The notes: generated by a model from the sequence alone, not told the origin. A stretch of DNA of 64,000 nucleotides from Lethocerus indicus (GCA_019843655.1 JACDQD010000103.1:2790001-2854000), one strand, 5' to 3'. Counted from the stretch's first letter, positions 35,411 through 49,065 are shown. Numbers and translations: made by a program.

Positions 35411-38400
35411 ATGGGAAGGTTGGGAGAAGAAGTGAGCCAAAAAATTAAAGCAAGTATCCATTTATAATTTGTTCACGCCAACTACGGCGTTTTTGCAATT
35501 TTTTAAAGTTTGAATTTTTATACGAGATTATTTTGTAAATTAGGTGTGTAGTAGCTGTTAAAATTCGGGTTTATAGTTTGGAATTTATGTCAAGTGTATT
35601 TATTGTAATATATCTATTCATTGTAATACCAAAGCGTATTTGTATTTAACCATTAAGTGACAGGTCTGTATTTGAAAATGTATCCTCAATTTGTATCACT
35701 TGAAACGCTATTATATTACTCTTGAATCCATTAATATTATTTAATTCTATCATTAAATGAGGTAACTGTACTTAATTGTAACTCACCTGAATATCTATCT
35801 GCCAATGTGACCCTGATTTTCAGACGGTCTAATTTTAAATGAGTTCATCTCTATGGTCATTTTAGGTTAGTTTTGATGTATCCAATAACCTATCACTTAA
35901 AGGCTCCTCATAATGATGCACAGCAGTTCCTTTTAAGCTCTATTAATTACACGAAAAATAATAACTGATCAAAATTGTGAGACGCAATTATCCAGTCACT
36001 TTTTACTGTTTTATTGCTCAACTGTTAAATACTTCAAAGAAACAGATATATCGAGTCAACTGTTTATGAGTCGTCAGTGATAAACAATATCTAAACTGAT
36101 AACCATATTTGATGCCATTTAATATTGATCTAATTTATTATTGATATTATTTGATGTGTATTATTCTGTTACATTTGACTTATTATTACAAAATATCTCT
36201 TCCACTGAACTTAATACATTAAAATGAATTATATAATATTTATTGATTATTCATGCATTATTATAATGATGGAATTATTTTTCCCATGTTTATCTGGGAT
36301 TATCTTTAGTTAATATGATTAGTATTACAGTATGCTCTAATACTTCTAATGTCTGATTTTCCTATTTTAGTCTGCTGTAAGAGCGAAACTAATGGAGTTG
36401 GGGATTCATATGGGTGAGTATTACAGTTAACAAACTACTATTTTTATATAATGTGCCTCATACTCACTTTGGTATTAGGCATACTTGTGCACCTTAATAA
36501 ATAGCTGAATTGAAACTTATGAATGAATCATGTTTGTAAACTGCAGCATATTCTTTATACTCAGTTATGAGGCCGAGGGCTGGCACTATAACAAAATAAA
36601 ATATAATTTGTAATCCGTATATTATGCTTCTATATACAGGATTAACTATTTTAATATTATTTAAATTAAATTTTTAAGAATACATATTATACCTGATTCT
36701 GCCTAAAATTGTCACTAGGAAAAATGTGACAAAGGATCTTTGCTGGTGCACCAGCTGGAAAGTAATGGCTGAAAAAACAAACATGCAGCATTCTATTGAA
36801 GAATTTGATCCATGAGTCTAAACCTACAACTATGTGCCATTCTTGAAGGACTTAATAACATGGTGAATGCAGTAGTCTTTAATTCTGCTCAAGACAGCCA
36901 TTACCAATCAGAGTACAAGAGGCTTGGACTATCTTTCTTATTAAACAGAGCAATATATATGTTTATAAGAATCTTTAATTGATCAGAGGACATTTTGGAG
37001 ATGTCTGGTGGTTCTAAATAATTTTGTTTTTTGATACATTATTATTAATTTTTTAATTTGTTACATTAATTTCTGGCAGGATACAATTAACTTTATATCT
37101 CCACACCGTGCAAACGGTGAGCTACATTACTTTGGAACCACCAAGCCTACAAGCTTTGAGCTTATAAAATATTTATATTGAAAACCATGTACAGCACAAT
37201 AGCATTTTATTAAATTTGATGGTAGGTATAAATCCTATCTCATATGAAGGTTCACTTGTAATTGTATAACTGTTGTAAGCTATTGCTGTATATGGTCTTG
37301 AATGTTTTTCATTTATTAGATTCATATTTATTTTCTAATACATTCTTGTTTCAGACAATGAGCTACCTGATTATGTCATGGTTCTGGTTGCCAATAAAAA
37401 AAGTCAGAAACAGATGGAACAAGATCTGCAACTGTTCCTTGGATCAAGCACAATCATATTTACAACATGGCTGCACAATGTACTGAAAAGGCTTGAACAG
37501 GTTACAGTTTCTTCTAAAGGTATAAACCTACATTTTTTCATAATTGTTCACTTTTTTCACATTTTTTGTTCACTGTATTTATTTGGTATTCATATCTGTT
37601 GCTTAGTTCCAATTGAATGATTCCTTATTTCTGTGAGTGACATATTTGTACATATCAGGTATGTGAGCAGGAATGGTTTGACAACACAGATTTATGCAGT
37701 GCACAACAAACAAATATAGGAGTACAATTAATTGTTAACTTTAGAAAACAGGATTTTATAAATTCATAATTTGCATAAAACATTAACACAAAGATTAAAG
37801 ACAAGCTTTAATACATTTAAAACATAATAATGTAAAATATAAATAAAATTCGTGGTAAAGTAATGCAGACATTTAATTTAAAAATATAGCTATTTACTCC
37901 ATGTATAAAATGGTATTTCCAGGCCTGAAAAAGAAATCAGAGGAAAAAAAATCAAAATCAAAGAGGCATTCTACAGACACTGAATTAGGTGAAGATGATG
38001 TAAAGAACAACCCTCCAAAGAAAATGAAATCTCAAGAAAAAACAAAGAATCAAGCAAAGGAAGAAATTTTAATGGATAATGAGACATCTTTTGAACCATT
38101 ACAATCAAGTAAATTGTTTTAAATCTGCCGTATATATTTTTAATGTATTTATTAAGCAATTTTGATAATTTTAATTTAACTTATGGCATACTTATGGTAT
38201 ACTCTTGGCATTTACATGAAATACTCCTTAGATTTTAAATTTATATAAATAAGTAAACTAAATTAATATTTCATCATTAATGCACTTCTAAATGAAATCA
38301 CTTGATTAATTTTTTTTTTGATATTTGTTTAATTTTAGATTCTGTCTAAAATAACACAATCTGCTATTTTCCAGTTAAGAAAGAACCTGAGCCAATAACA

Positions 38401-41400
38401 GATGATGAGAATGATTATGTAAACTTAAGGGCTGAAATGGATGCAGGTTAGTTTTAAAGTGAATTATAGGTTGATTTAGATTAGAATTGCTCAGCAGGAC
38501 GACATTTTGACTAATAATACTTACTTTGTTATTTTCTTTAATGTTTATGGTGGCGTATTTTTTATATTTAAGAAATTGGAGGAGGTGCAGAGAATTCTTG
38601 TGAAATGGAGATAAGTCATCAGCCTTTGGAATCTGAAAAATGTGTAGAATCAAAAGATATTCCTCCCGGGCAAATAGAGGAGGCTGTCAGCCATGAAGAT
38701 AAAAAATCAAGTGAACAAAAAGAGAAGGCCTATTCAGAAGAGAACAAAGATAAAAAGAGTAAATCATCAGAGAGATCGAAAGAAAGAGTTAAAATCACGT
38801 GGGATTGTGAAACCAAATCAAATGATAAAATCAACAATCTGGATGGTGAAATGCAAGACTCTAATTCCCGATCTAGCAACAAGTCTCAAGATAAACAGAG
38901 GATCAGGAGAAGAAGTAGTGAACGAGAATCACACATTACAGAGAGGTCCAGGTCATTAAATGACATCAAAGAGAGAAGCAATTCAGAAAGGCAATCTAGG
39001 TCCAGAGAACAGGAAAGATTACAGAGCAAGTCTAGTGTAAGGGAAAAGATACAATGGCATGCAAATGATGACTCAGTCAGCAAGAGACCAATCATATATG
39101 ATGCAAGAGATATAATTAAACAGAAGACCAATAGCAGTAAGAGAAGTTTAGATAGAAAGGCTTCCCCAGAAAGGCCCGAGAAGGGTAAAGAAGGTGAACA
39201 TGAATCAGAAAAGGTAATTTGTATGGTATAATAATATGAAATGAAGCTTCAATTATTATTTATTACAATTAAAATTAAAAACTTATTAATGCATCATGTT
39301 AGTGCAAAACATGTTAATGCATCTAATTTCCTGTTGATTTGCCCTGTTATGTTATCTACACAATACCAAACTACTCTAGTTCTTATTTTTGTAATGTTAT
39401 TCCTGTTTAATTCATTGTTAATACAACATACATAATGCAAGAAATAACACACAATACATATAATACTGCAAATTCTGAGAGTAGATGACAAATAATATAG
39501 CAATTGTCATGTATGTAGGTAAAGTTTATCTTCTTATTTTACAGAAAAAGAAGCACTTGTCTTCAGTTTCAAAAGTGGTAATAAATGAACGGGTTCCAGA
39601 AAAAACAGTTGAAGTGGCACTGCCAAGTCTAGTGAAAGTGACACCACGACCAGTCAGAAGACCAGGAATTCAGGCAAACTGTAATCTCATTCTAAAAGCT
39701 GTTGCTGATGCTGAAAAGTCTGTAGCCATCTCAAAAAATACCTGCAAATTGGTGTGTATACTTTAAGCAGATCTGTGTTGAATAATAGTATTCAGTATGT
39801 TATGTTCATCTTCAGTATTTGATTATGTTGATTGATGCATGCTGGTTATGGGTTTCGTGATGTTGGGTTTTAGGAGTAGCACTGTAGTAGCACTTATTGG
39901 TCTGTTATACCTCAGTGGTTCTTTTCATAAAATGTTCTTATTTTAAACACTTTAAATTTTAATTTATACAGTTAATCTGAAAGTATCAATGAAATTTGTT
40001 TTGGATAAATCGTAATTATCTGGTATGCAGGATGAACGAAGCATTGAAGATGGAAGGAGGGGTGCTGTGAAAGAACATTTGTCTATATCACACTCTGATG
40101 CTGCATATGCATTAGGCACAGTTATTTCATATTTTAAGGAACAGAAAACTAGATCAAAAAATGATATTGAACTGTTAAAAGAATGGAAACTTGAAATAGA
40201 ATTAGCTGCTAATGAGGATAGCAGTTTATGAAATTGTAGCAAGCTTTTAATCACCTGGTTTAGTTTATGATTTCTATTAAAACTTTACAAACATTTCTAT
40301 CTTGTGATATAGTTATTTATTTCTTAATGTAATATATATAAATGTTATTTTTTCTTTCTTTCTTTATTTATTTATATTTTTATATTGCATTTAAAATTAA
40401 TCCAAATAACATGTTCATTATATCAAATATTAAATCCAATAGATGTTATGATTGATTTTATCTCATTCACAAAATTGTACCAATAATATATTGGTATATA
40501 ATGTATTTTTTATTAAAGGGAACAGTTTGTGTGAAACATTTTGAAGCACTTTTCATGGAATTAATATTTTAATGCTATAACATGAAAATATTTTATGACA
40601 AATTCCTCTTCAATACTGTTTGGTATTACCAGAGTGCGCCTCAACATTCATTTAGTATTTAAATTTAAACAATTATAACAAAATAACTTCCTTGCCTCAT
40701 TGTGCTATATAAATTAACGTGAAAAAATTAAAGTACTTAATTAAAATACTATGCCAAGATGAATATGAACGATTTGGTGTGGAAGAGAACCTCAAGTATT
40801 TTTACTTTTATTATTGATTATGCTGTATAACTATTTGTAAATAATTATGTCTTATGTTCGTATTCTACCTTACCTTTTATTGATAAAAAACATATCCTTG
40901 AGTGTATTTACTCAGTAACAAATAAATAATCGGAATATGTGTTATTATAACTCTACTTTTATCCATTGAAATCATTGGTTGATTTCATTCTCACCTCACA
41001 AAAAAAATGTTGCAAACTTTTTATCCTTTGTATCAACTCAGGTGAAAATTGTTGATTGGGACAATTTAAATATAATTTTATATTTTAAAACTACAAATGA
41101 AATATCAGAAGTATTAAAAAGGATTTGATGAAATCACTTCATATGGTAAACTCTTAGGCTAAAAACAAAAAGGTCTCTGCTAAATCCTTAAACCTGAAAC
41201 TAGCTGAATAGGGGTTGGTTCTTTTCTATCAGCCCTATTATATTTTTAAGTTTTTATTGTTACAAAATATCTGATGTTATTTTGTTCAAGATATAAATAT
41301 ATTTAATAATATATTTCTCTTCAACAATAATCATTCATAAGCATCTTCATAATGGTGATGTTTTAATGATGCATTTTCATCATCTTATTGATATGATATT

Positions 41401-44400
41401 TTTGGAAACAGTGCTCTCATTTTGTAGTCATAATTGTCCTTAGTATGTCCATAATTAAAAATCATCTTTTTAAGGAAATTATCACCTTAATGAAAAAAGT
41501 CATTTATAAGAAAGTATAATATTACTTTAAAACCTTCATCTAATATCTGAATAAATAATTACAAACAACAGAATTTTTGTACAAACCATGTTTTTTATTT
41601 ACTTTTTTATTGAAACACATCAGGCAGACTGAAGTATTTTTCCAGCTGTTAGTATCATTTTATTGTAATTATTGACAATTGTTGTATTGCTAATATTTGG
41701 TGATATCAATTAATCCTAAATATGTTAATTTTTAAACATTATTATAGGCTTATATAGTTACTCAAGTTAGTTTTTTTCAAATATGTTCATACATATTACA
41801 ACTTGATCATTTGGTGCCTCATAATTTCTGTCTATGTTTGATGTTGCAAAATAGCTTCAGTAGATTCATTTACTTTAATGGTAACAAACTACATTTATTT
41901 TATGAATTGCATGGCAAAATTTAGGCATGCAAATTCACCTATTTTAAATTCACCATCACAATGTATCCACAGGAGAATGTCTTGTGTAATGTATTCAGTG
42001 ATTCATTTTCTAAAAGTGTCTACGATTTTAGAAATCTCCTGAAAGAAAATCCAGAAGAAATGAGTTCTCCGTCTATGTTCCTCCAGCTAAGATATCGGTT
42101 ACATTATCTAATGACTGTGTTTCTTCTTCATTAGGTAAGTAGTATGTGTTTAACTTGTTTTTATTTTCTCTAAGTGAAATATTTTTGAATTGAATATTTA
42201 TAGCCCATTAATTAATTTTTAAATATTCTCAGAAACACAGAAGGAACAGTCAGAAATGTCTTACAAAACAACAGATGAAGAGCAGGATAGTATTCCTATA
42301 ATTACAAATGAAGATGGAACATCTCAAAGACTAGGTAATCATATGATTCATAATAATTATGTTATATAATTATATTTTTGCTGCTTATACAATTAAAAAG
42401 GGGTGAAATATTTTAGAAAATGAAGCCTTCAAGCCTTCGGATTCTTGGCCGCAAACTGAGGCAAGTACTCAACTGATGACTTCTGACTCTACTTCCAGGT
42501 AATAATTTAGTCATCTGCTTAGTTGAATAATCTTCATCATTCCTTAGAAATTATTTTAATAAATTAAGGAACTGTAGGTATTTTTCATATTTGCTGAATG
42601 AAACACTAATCGTATTTTCTATAATGTTATAAAGTTGTTATAAAGAACCAAGTTTGAAGCTTGGTTAGCATTGTAATTACTGCTACTCCTCAGCACTACT
42701 ACTATAAATGGTGTAATGTTAGCATAATTGCAGCAGTTATTATCAAACTGACTATTCTAAAAGAACATAAAAGATATGATTATTTGCCATATTGATCCTT
42801 ATTAATGTTCATTGGGCCATGAACTGATTTTGTGTTTCTTGTGTTTTTCAGAGCTAATGAAATTGAACCTCAGTTTCTAATCACTTTAGGTAATTATACT
42901 AGTGACTTATATAATGATGCGGATCTTGATTGGGAGGATGCCGAATTATGCAAAAAAGTTGCAGGACCAAGACAGATTTTAACTGATTCTATTGAGACTG
43001 ACAGCAATGAGCCGGAAAGGGTAGTCAGCTCCAAACAACCATTCAACAGAAGTAGACTAGGCCCTCCACCAGTAGTTGCAGCAGTTCGACCTTTACAGAA
43101 AAGTATGAAATTTATTTTATTCTATTGGAAGAATATGTGATAAAGTAAACCCAGAGATTCAGTCAATAAAATGCTTGGGACTTTATTTTATTTTAGGCCC
43201 ATTATAATTAATTATAGCTAGAATATTTCCTAATTATGAAATAAACTGAATGAAACTGTTTGTCATATAATGTGATCCAAATATTCTGTATTGCTGGTGA
43301 CTGAACTGATTTTTGTCATGGGAAAGATTCTAATTTTTCAAACTAAACTGGTATATGTAAATTTCTTTTTGCAAATTGTATTATACATTAATAAGCATGG
43401 GTGGTCTTAAGTGAAATGTATATGTCATATGAAAACTGCATATATAAAGAGGTTGTATCCAATCCATAAAGGTAGTTAAAAATATTATTGTTTGAAATGT
43501 AAAAAAATTGGTCTATTGGATTGCATTCTAGTTCATATCATCCTTTCACTATTTAGTGACATATCTACTCTGGATTAATGGGTTTCTTCTCAAATGTTGA
43601 AGCAAATAAATTACTTATTAATTAATTATTTATTGTACCCTAACAAGGTGTAACTGAGAGAATAGCTGAAATAGATGGTATTGCAATTGATATGGATACT
43701 ACTGCAGCAAGTAAAGTCATGCAATTGAAAGCACCCAAGAGGTGCAAATATTGGCCTAATTGTACTGCTGGAGAGAAATGTCTATTTCATCACCCGGAGG
43801 TGGTTTGCAGGTATAATTCTTCCTTGTTCAATGTATCTATTATGCTTCTTCCATTCCTTTGATAAATGTTACCTTCTGAAAGATGGCAAAAACTAGATTT
43901 CATAAGGATATGTTTATTGTTAAATCTCCTGAAATAACTGATTAGATTCCAAATATTGCTAAAGATATTAACAATATTTTTAGGGCCTTCCCAAATTGCA
44001 AGTATGGAGATCAGTGCAATTATGTTCATCCACCTTGCAAATTTGATGACAAATGCCTGAATGTGAACTGTCCGTACATGCACACATATGGTGTAGCTAG
44101 GAAAGGTAATATACATTTATATTTACCATTTTGTAGTAATGGATATATAATTAATTTTAAATTAAAGATTTTTTAATATTGCATTAACTATTTTTCTGAG
44201 GACTTGGTGCATTTTTTGTTGTTTGTGTTTACTTGTTTACGTCAGAAATATGAAATGTGTTACTATATTATAATTTAACCACCTAACCATGAATTCACTT
44301 TATTGTTCTAGCAAAGACACCTTTACCACTTTCCCTTCCTCGAACTGAACAGTGTGTCTACTATCCCAACTGCACGAATAAACTATGTCGTTACCAACAT

Positions 44401-44643
44401 CCGAAGAAGGTGGGTAAATTGAAACTGTACTATGATACTGTACTATAATATTATGGTAAAATATTTGGTACTAACTATAATTTAATTAAATAAATATTAG
44501 GATGGTTTACATCACTAAATATTTGTTATTTTCAGTTCTGTAAGTTTGGCCTCAAGTGCTCAAACTGGGGTTGTGAATTTGATCATTCACAAACGATGTT
44601 ACCTACCAAAGATCAGTTGACATGGACACCAACCAAAACTTAA
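35411..44643 (+). CDS. ZC3H14: ZC3H14 / Nab2 polyadenosine RNA-binding zinc-finger protein, 15 coding exons
   Basis: Exons: 35411-35449, 36371-36413, 37355-37519, 37923-38108, 38375-38446, 38573-39213, 39545-39751, 42032-42134, 42233-42334, 42417-42498, 42852-43102, 43648-43810, 43984-44105, 44312-44409, 44536-44643; phases agree throughout (793 aa). The N-terminus (MGRLGEEVSQKIK, SAVRAKLMELG, DNELPDYVMVLVANKKSQ, then a WLHNVL helix) is the PWI-like fold of the family. A Lys-rich, nuclear-signal-like segment (exon 4) and a Ser/Arg/Glu-rich linker (exon 6) follow. The C-terminus has five CCCH fingers: CKYWPNC, CRAFPNC, CKFDDKC, CVYYPNC and CKFGLKC, each completed by C-x3-H. Human ZC3H14 and Drosophila Nab2 bind poly(A) RNA with these fingers and limit poly(A) tail length in the nucleus. 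Intron 1 (35450-36370) begins gc rather than gt. The whole gene is CpG-poor. Introns contain nothing else I can name except the possible alternative exon at 40031. Confidence 0.95.
40031..40231 (+). CDS. Candidate alternative terminal exon of ZC3H14
   Basis: Inside the 2.3-kb intron after exon 7 lies a 66-codon open stretch preceded by ctggtatgcag and in the phase that exon 7 (phase 0) would require. It ends in a stop, so splicing to it would give a short isoform without the zinc fingers. The sequence (DERSIEDGRRGAVKEHLSIS, then a helix with YALGTVISYFKEQ and LLKEWKLEIELAA) has the look of the C-terminal tail of pogo/Tigger-type transposases. It may be an exonised transposon fragment or just a relic. 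The polypyrimidine tract is weak; attaaa occurs about 45 bp after the stop. Confidence 0.4.
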   Translation, partial: DERSIEDGRRGAVKEHLSISHSDAAYALGTVISYFKEQKTRSKNDIELLKEWKLEIELAANEDSSL

Positions 44644-44827
44644 CTTTTATGTTTTGATAACATTTATAGAGTTCAAATGAATAATATTTATGCTTTGTTT
44701 AATTATTTATATTAATTGGTAATTAAATGATTACCAAATATTTAATATGAACACTGAAAAAAAAATTTTATTGTCTCCAGTTTTTATGTATTACATACAG
44801 ACACTCATACACACACACACACACACT

Positions 44828-44890
<63 letters not shown>

Positions 44891-45365
44891 CATTTGGTTA
44901 AAGCAAATAAATGGTTGTACTTATCAAGTTTAGTGTGTAGTTGCATGACAATATCCCTTAGCACATTGTTTAACCTGTCCATGAATTCATAAGTTATATT
45001 CCTGTTAGTTTATTCATGTTGGTAATGTATGTACCTATCTACCCAATAAATAAGTGTTTTACCGAAGTATAACAAACTCAATTCTGTTAATTTTCATTAC
45101 TTTTTAAAATTAAATATAAAGGTATTTTAATTTCAATACAGAATCAATATATTATTGTGTTTATTAATTTCAGTCATACACTGAAAGAATCAATTGTTTT
45201 TAAATTACTAATTCTTTTGTGATTACAAATTGTTTTTGGATATGTATTAAAATGAGGAAAAGGAATTTGCTTATGTTCGCAGATTTTTACATTGTTATGA
45301 TTTCTGTTTTATGTATGTCATATTTCAAAATTATTTGTGAAATAAAGATCTCTAAAGCTATAATT
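44644..45365 (+). promoter_or_regulatory. ZC3H14 3' UTR with two poly(A) signals
   Basis: AT-rich sequence after the stop with AATAAA at 45045-45050 and again at 45341-45346, either of which could end the transcript. It includes a CA/TA microsatellite. The 310 bp up to 45675 show nothing further. Confidence 0.6.
44808..44886. repeat. (AC)n and (TA)n microsatellite in ZC3H14 3' UTR
   Basis: About ten AC units, a short cttgtg break, then about 27 TA units. Confidence 0.95.
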
Positions 45366-45675
45366 TTTTCCTTACCCAGTGTTTAAGTAATATTGACTTG
45401 TAAAATATGCTAATGCATGTTTCACCCTTTTTAACATTTGTGTTCTTAAATGGGTTTTTGGGGTTTGTAGCAGTTTCAAACATTTAGATTTTTGTGTTTT
45501 TGTATGGTTAGTGTTTTATTGGCTTCTGTAGCATTTTCAGGGATTTACACAGGAATGAGGTAATTATAATAATATATTTCAAAATATTTCTGCTGCCTTC
45601 AATTTTTTGAGTCTACTGTGATATTTAATTAAAATAATTTTTCAGTGAAATTTTTTCGATCATTAATATGTCGAA

Positions 45676-46612
45676 ATTCAGTTAAGTGCATCCCCACGCC
45701 ACCCTTTGGGGGGCGCTAGTTTATCAGTCCAAGTGCAGCAAATGAACTTTAGTTAAGTACATTTCCGCACCACCCTCAGGGAGCGCTAGTTTATCGGTCC
45801 AAGTGAACTTTAGTTAAGTACATTTCCGCACCACCCTCAGGGGGCGCTAGTTTATCGGTCCAAGTGGACTCAACGAACTTTAGTTAAGTACATTTCCGCA
45901 CCACCCTCAGGGGGGCGCTAGTTTATCGGTGCAAGTGGACCCAACGAACTTTAGTTAAGTACATTTCCGCACCACCCTCAGGGGGCGCTAGTTTATCGGT
46001 CCAAGTGAACTTTAGTTAAGTACATTTCCGCACCACCCTCAGGGGGCGCTAGTTCATCGGTGTAAGAGCACCAAATGAACTTTAGTTAAGTACATTTCCG
46101 CACCACCCTCAAGGGGCGCTAGTTTATCTGTGCAAGTGGACCCAACGAACTTTAGTTAAGTACATTCCCGCACCACCCTCAGGGGGGCGCTAGTTTATCG
46201 GTGCAAGTGGACCTAACGAACTTTAGTTAAGTACATTTCCGCACCACCCTCAGGGGGCGCTAGTTTATCGGTCCAAGTGAACTTTAGTTAAGTACATTTC
46301 CGCACCACCCTCAGGGGGCGCTAGTTTATCGGTCCAAGTGAACTTTAGTTAAGTACATTTCCGCACCACCCTCAGGGGGCGCTAGTTCATCGGTGTAAGA
46401 GCACCAAATGAACTTTAGTTAAGTACATTTCCGCACCACCCTCAAGGGGCGCTAGTTTATCTGTGCAAGTGGACCCAACGAACTTTAATTAAGTTCATTT
46501 CCGCGCCACCCTATAAGGGGCGCTAGCGTCGAGCTGCTCGTGCAGCCAACGAACTTTAGTTGAGTGCATCCCCGCGCCACCCTCTGCGGCGTGCTAGAGT
46601 CGTGGTGCACGT
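45676..46612 (-). repeat. Satellite array 2 (same family, opposite orientation)
   Basis: About 15 units of 53-70 bp, each with aactttagttaagtacattt, ccgcaccaccctcaggggg and cgctagtttatcgg, the reverse complement of arrays 1 and 3. Unit lengths vary by loss of a linker such as gcaagtggacccaacg. The outermost units (gtgcatccccacgcc at the left, gtgcatccccgcgcc at the right) are diverged while the middle is homogeneous. A block recurs at 333 bp spacing. No tail like that at 11.5 or 58.4 kb is seen on either side. It starts about 300 bp beyond the second ZC3H14 poly(A) signal. Confidence 0.95.
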
Positions 46613-48919
46613 GTTTTGTGGGTTGTAGCATTTTCAGGCGCCTATAAAGTGTGGGACTGTTGACGGAGTATGGGACCAATCGGGGAAAATGTTTGAAAGA
46701 GTATAATTTTCGTTTTTCAACTTTCTTTCAAAACAGTCTAAAAGGGAATCGGTCAATCGATATGGCGATTAATGTTCTGAGCTATAATTCGGGCTGTTCA
46801 GAATTGCAGGCTGGACCAATTAACTCCACATAATTATGATCAAATCAACTATGGTCGTATTTTGCAACCCTTAGATTTGAGGTTAAGGCGACGAACCGAA
46901 CAGGAATTGAAAAAGGGAAGGTGACATTCTGTCAACCCGTCATTATGCGGAAGATTGTGGGGTAAATTGCCGGCCTCAGTTCGTATTGGCGGTAGGACTT
47001 TCCCGTTAGCGGCATAATGCAGCATCAATTTTGATTATACACCGGCCGGTTTCTTTTGGGATCGCGCAATATTTGAATTTTGTAAGAGCGCGAGCCTCTG
47101 TCGCAAGTTTTAATTTCGGTCAGGCGTATTTACATTCCATCCGCTATACAAGACCTTGTAGTACAAGAGATTGAATGCGGCAGTCCCAGAAAGTAGTTAT
47201 GCTTTATAAATAGGCGGTTTCTACATGATTAGTTATAAAAAAGAAACGAAGAAATTCTAATTGTAACGAGTATTGCGATACAATATCTAATATAAACCCA
47301 CTGGACGGCCCTATATAACGCTTCCTCTCGAAGAGCCAGTAATTTCACTGATCCACAAAAGTGGCTACAGACTAATAAGAGGATAGTGTTGAAACTTGCA
47401 CAACTGTAGAGGAAACCATAATAATTACTGCTGTTCTAAATGGCGTCTGTGGTTTTAGTACAATTGAACTTTTGACACAACTGAAAATCATTATTGTTAG
47501 ATTTTGCAGTTCATTTTTTTATTTATTATTTTCTCTGAAAATACTGGGGAATAAATTCTACAACAACTCTATCTGTTAGTCATTCCTATTATCGGTCCGT
47601 TTGACAGTGCTGTGGTCAGAGCCACTGACCGAGTAGCACGACAGTAGCATTGGGGTCTCTCGGCCCCTCTCTGGAGGTCATTCCTCGCAACATTTAACAT
47701 TCAACATCAATAATGGACTGCCCAGCCGCCTGTACGGCTAATCGTTTCTGCAAACCTACATTTCGATTATTTAAAAAACCAGTGGCGTGGAAAAAGTGGC
47801 AGGAAGTAAAGAGAAGTGTGTGTTGAGCGCCAAGGGGATTAAACATGGGCACAAATCAGTATGATTACGTGTGAAGGAAAAGTCTACTATTTTCTTATTG
47901 GTTTCGGCCCTATCGTGACCGCAAATGGGCCGATTGCATTGAAATTCCGACCGCGTTTTGCAACTCAGGAAGATTGGAATTTATAGTTTTGGTTTTAACA
48001 TTTTTCGAATGCAGTGTTTATTGACCGCTCGCATCGCTGTAACCGACTGCTAATCCACAAGTAACACCGGTGTCGTGAACTGTAGGGCTGAAAGATTCTG
48101 GGCTATTTTAAGAAAGGTGCCATCAAAAGCTTAAAATTAAACCCTATCCGACGGCCTTAGGGATAATCTGATACTCGCAATAAAGAATGCAGGGAAATTC
48201 GTTATAGTATTCAACATTCCGCGCATTTTTCGGGCGATTTACAAAAAATACGTTTGTTTATAACCGACATTATTTCATTTTCGACATAATCTACTTGATT
48301 TTCAGTATACTTAACTAATGCGTAAAAAACATACGTCATAGTAGCAAAACGTCTGTAAATTAGTGAAACTGTATCCTGACTGCACTTTCTACGGTGCGGT
48401 GAGAATATAGAAGAATATTTGAGCTGGCGTTAAGTACGAGTCGGCCCCTAACTCGAGACATCAGCCGAGCAATCGTATTGAGATGTTAAATCTGCCGAAA
48501 TATCGACCTTGCCAATCCTACGGCCATTTAAATGTACCAAGACCCACTGTAAACAGTGCGGAATATAGAGAACGAATGCTACGGCAAATACTGGTGTCCG
48601 ACCCATTTTCTCGGCTCCGGGCCGTTTCTCCCAATTGGGTCGTCCCGGCGAGAGATATGGGATCCGGGAATTAGAAGCGCAGTACGAGATTCATTGCCGG
48701 CCGTAGATGTAGCAGTTTTATTAATTTGCAGTTGACCGCCATCTCCCCTGGCGGATTTTTATGTGCGCCATGATACTGAAGAATAGAGGGGCAACGCCCT
48801 TTAACGGACCACATTTAAGGTTGGTTCATAGAAACTGTAAGGGGAAGGGCGAGGGAAAATATTTGTTTTCTTTTATTTTTTTTTCAGTCATATTACAATA
48901 CTTGACGGTACTTGGGAGT
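46613..48919. other. Intergenic, nothing identified
   Basis: CpG content returns to normal beyond the array. An ATG-started 63-codon frame at 48483 has no supporting features. No RNA gene seen. Confidence 0.5.
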
Positions 48920-49053
48920 ACACATGGATGGAAACAGGAAGCGATGTTACAAAAAGATTACAACTATCACTCACGTACAAATTAATTTACAACGGTATTT
49001 TGAAACCGAAGTGGCCCTACGGAATCGAGTTGTGGGGATCTACCACACGTTAA
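48920..49053 (+). mobile_element. Degenerate jockey-like retrotransposon fragment
   Basis: One frame reads YLGVHMDGNRKRCYKKITT and, after a frameshift, another reads KLIYNGILKPKWPYGIELWG, ending in a stop. These are the adjacent YLGxxLD and KxxLYxxILKPxWxYGxxLWG blocks of jockey-clade reverse transcriptases. It is much older than the copy at 23.7 kb, to which it is related only at protein level. Confidence 0.7.
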
Positions 49054-49065
49054 AACTACCCCGAA

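Noticed and set aside
36720..36970. Non-AT-rich patch in a ZC3H14 intron that looked like an old pseudogene
   Set aside because: No reading frame longer than a few residues matches any family I know; could not be supported.
40031..40231. Treating this block as a constitutive ZC3H14 exon
   Set aside because: It ends in a stop, while exons 7 and 8 (39751 and 42032) join in phase without it and lead to the conserved zinc fingers.
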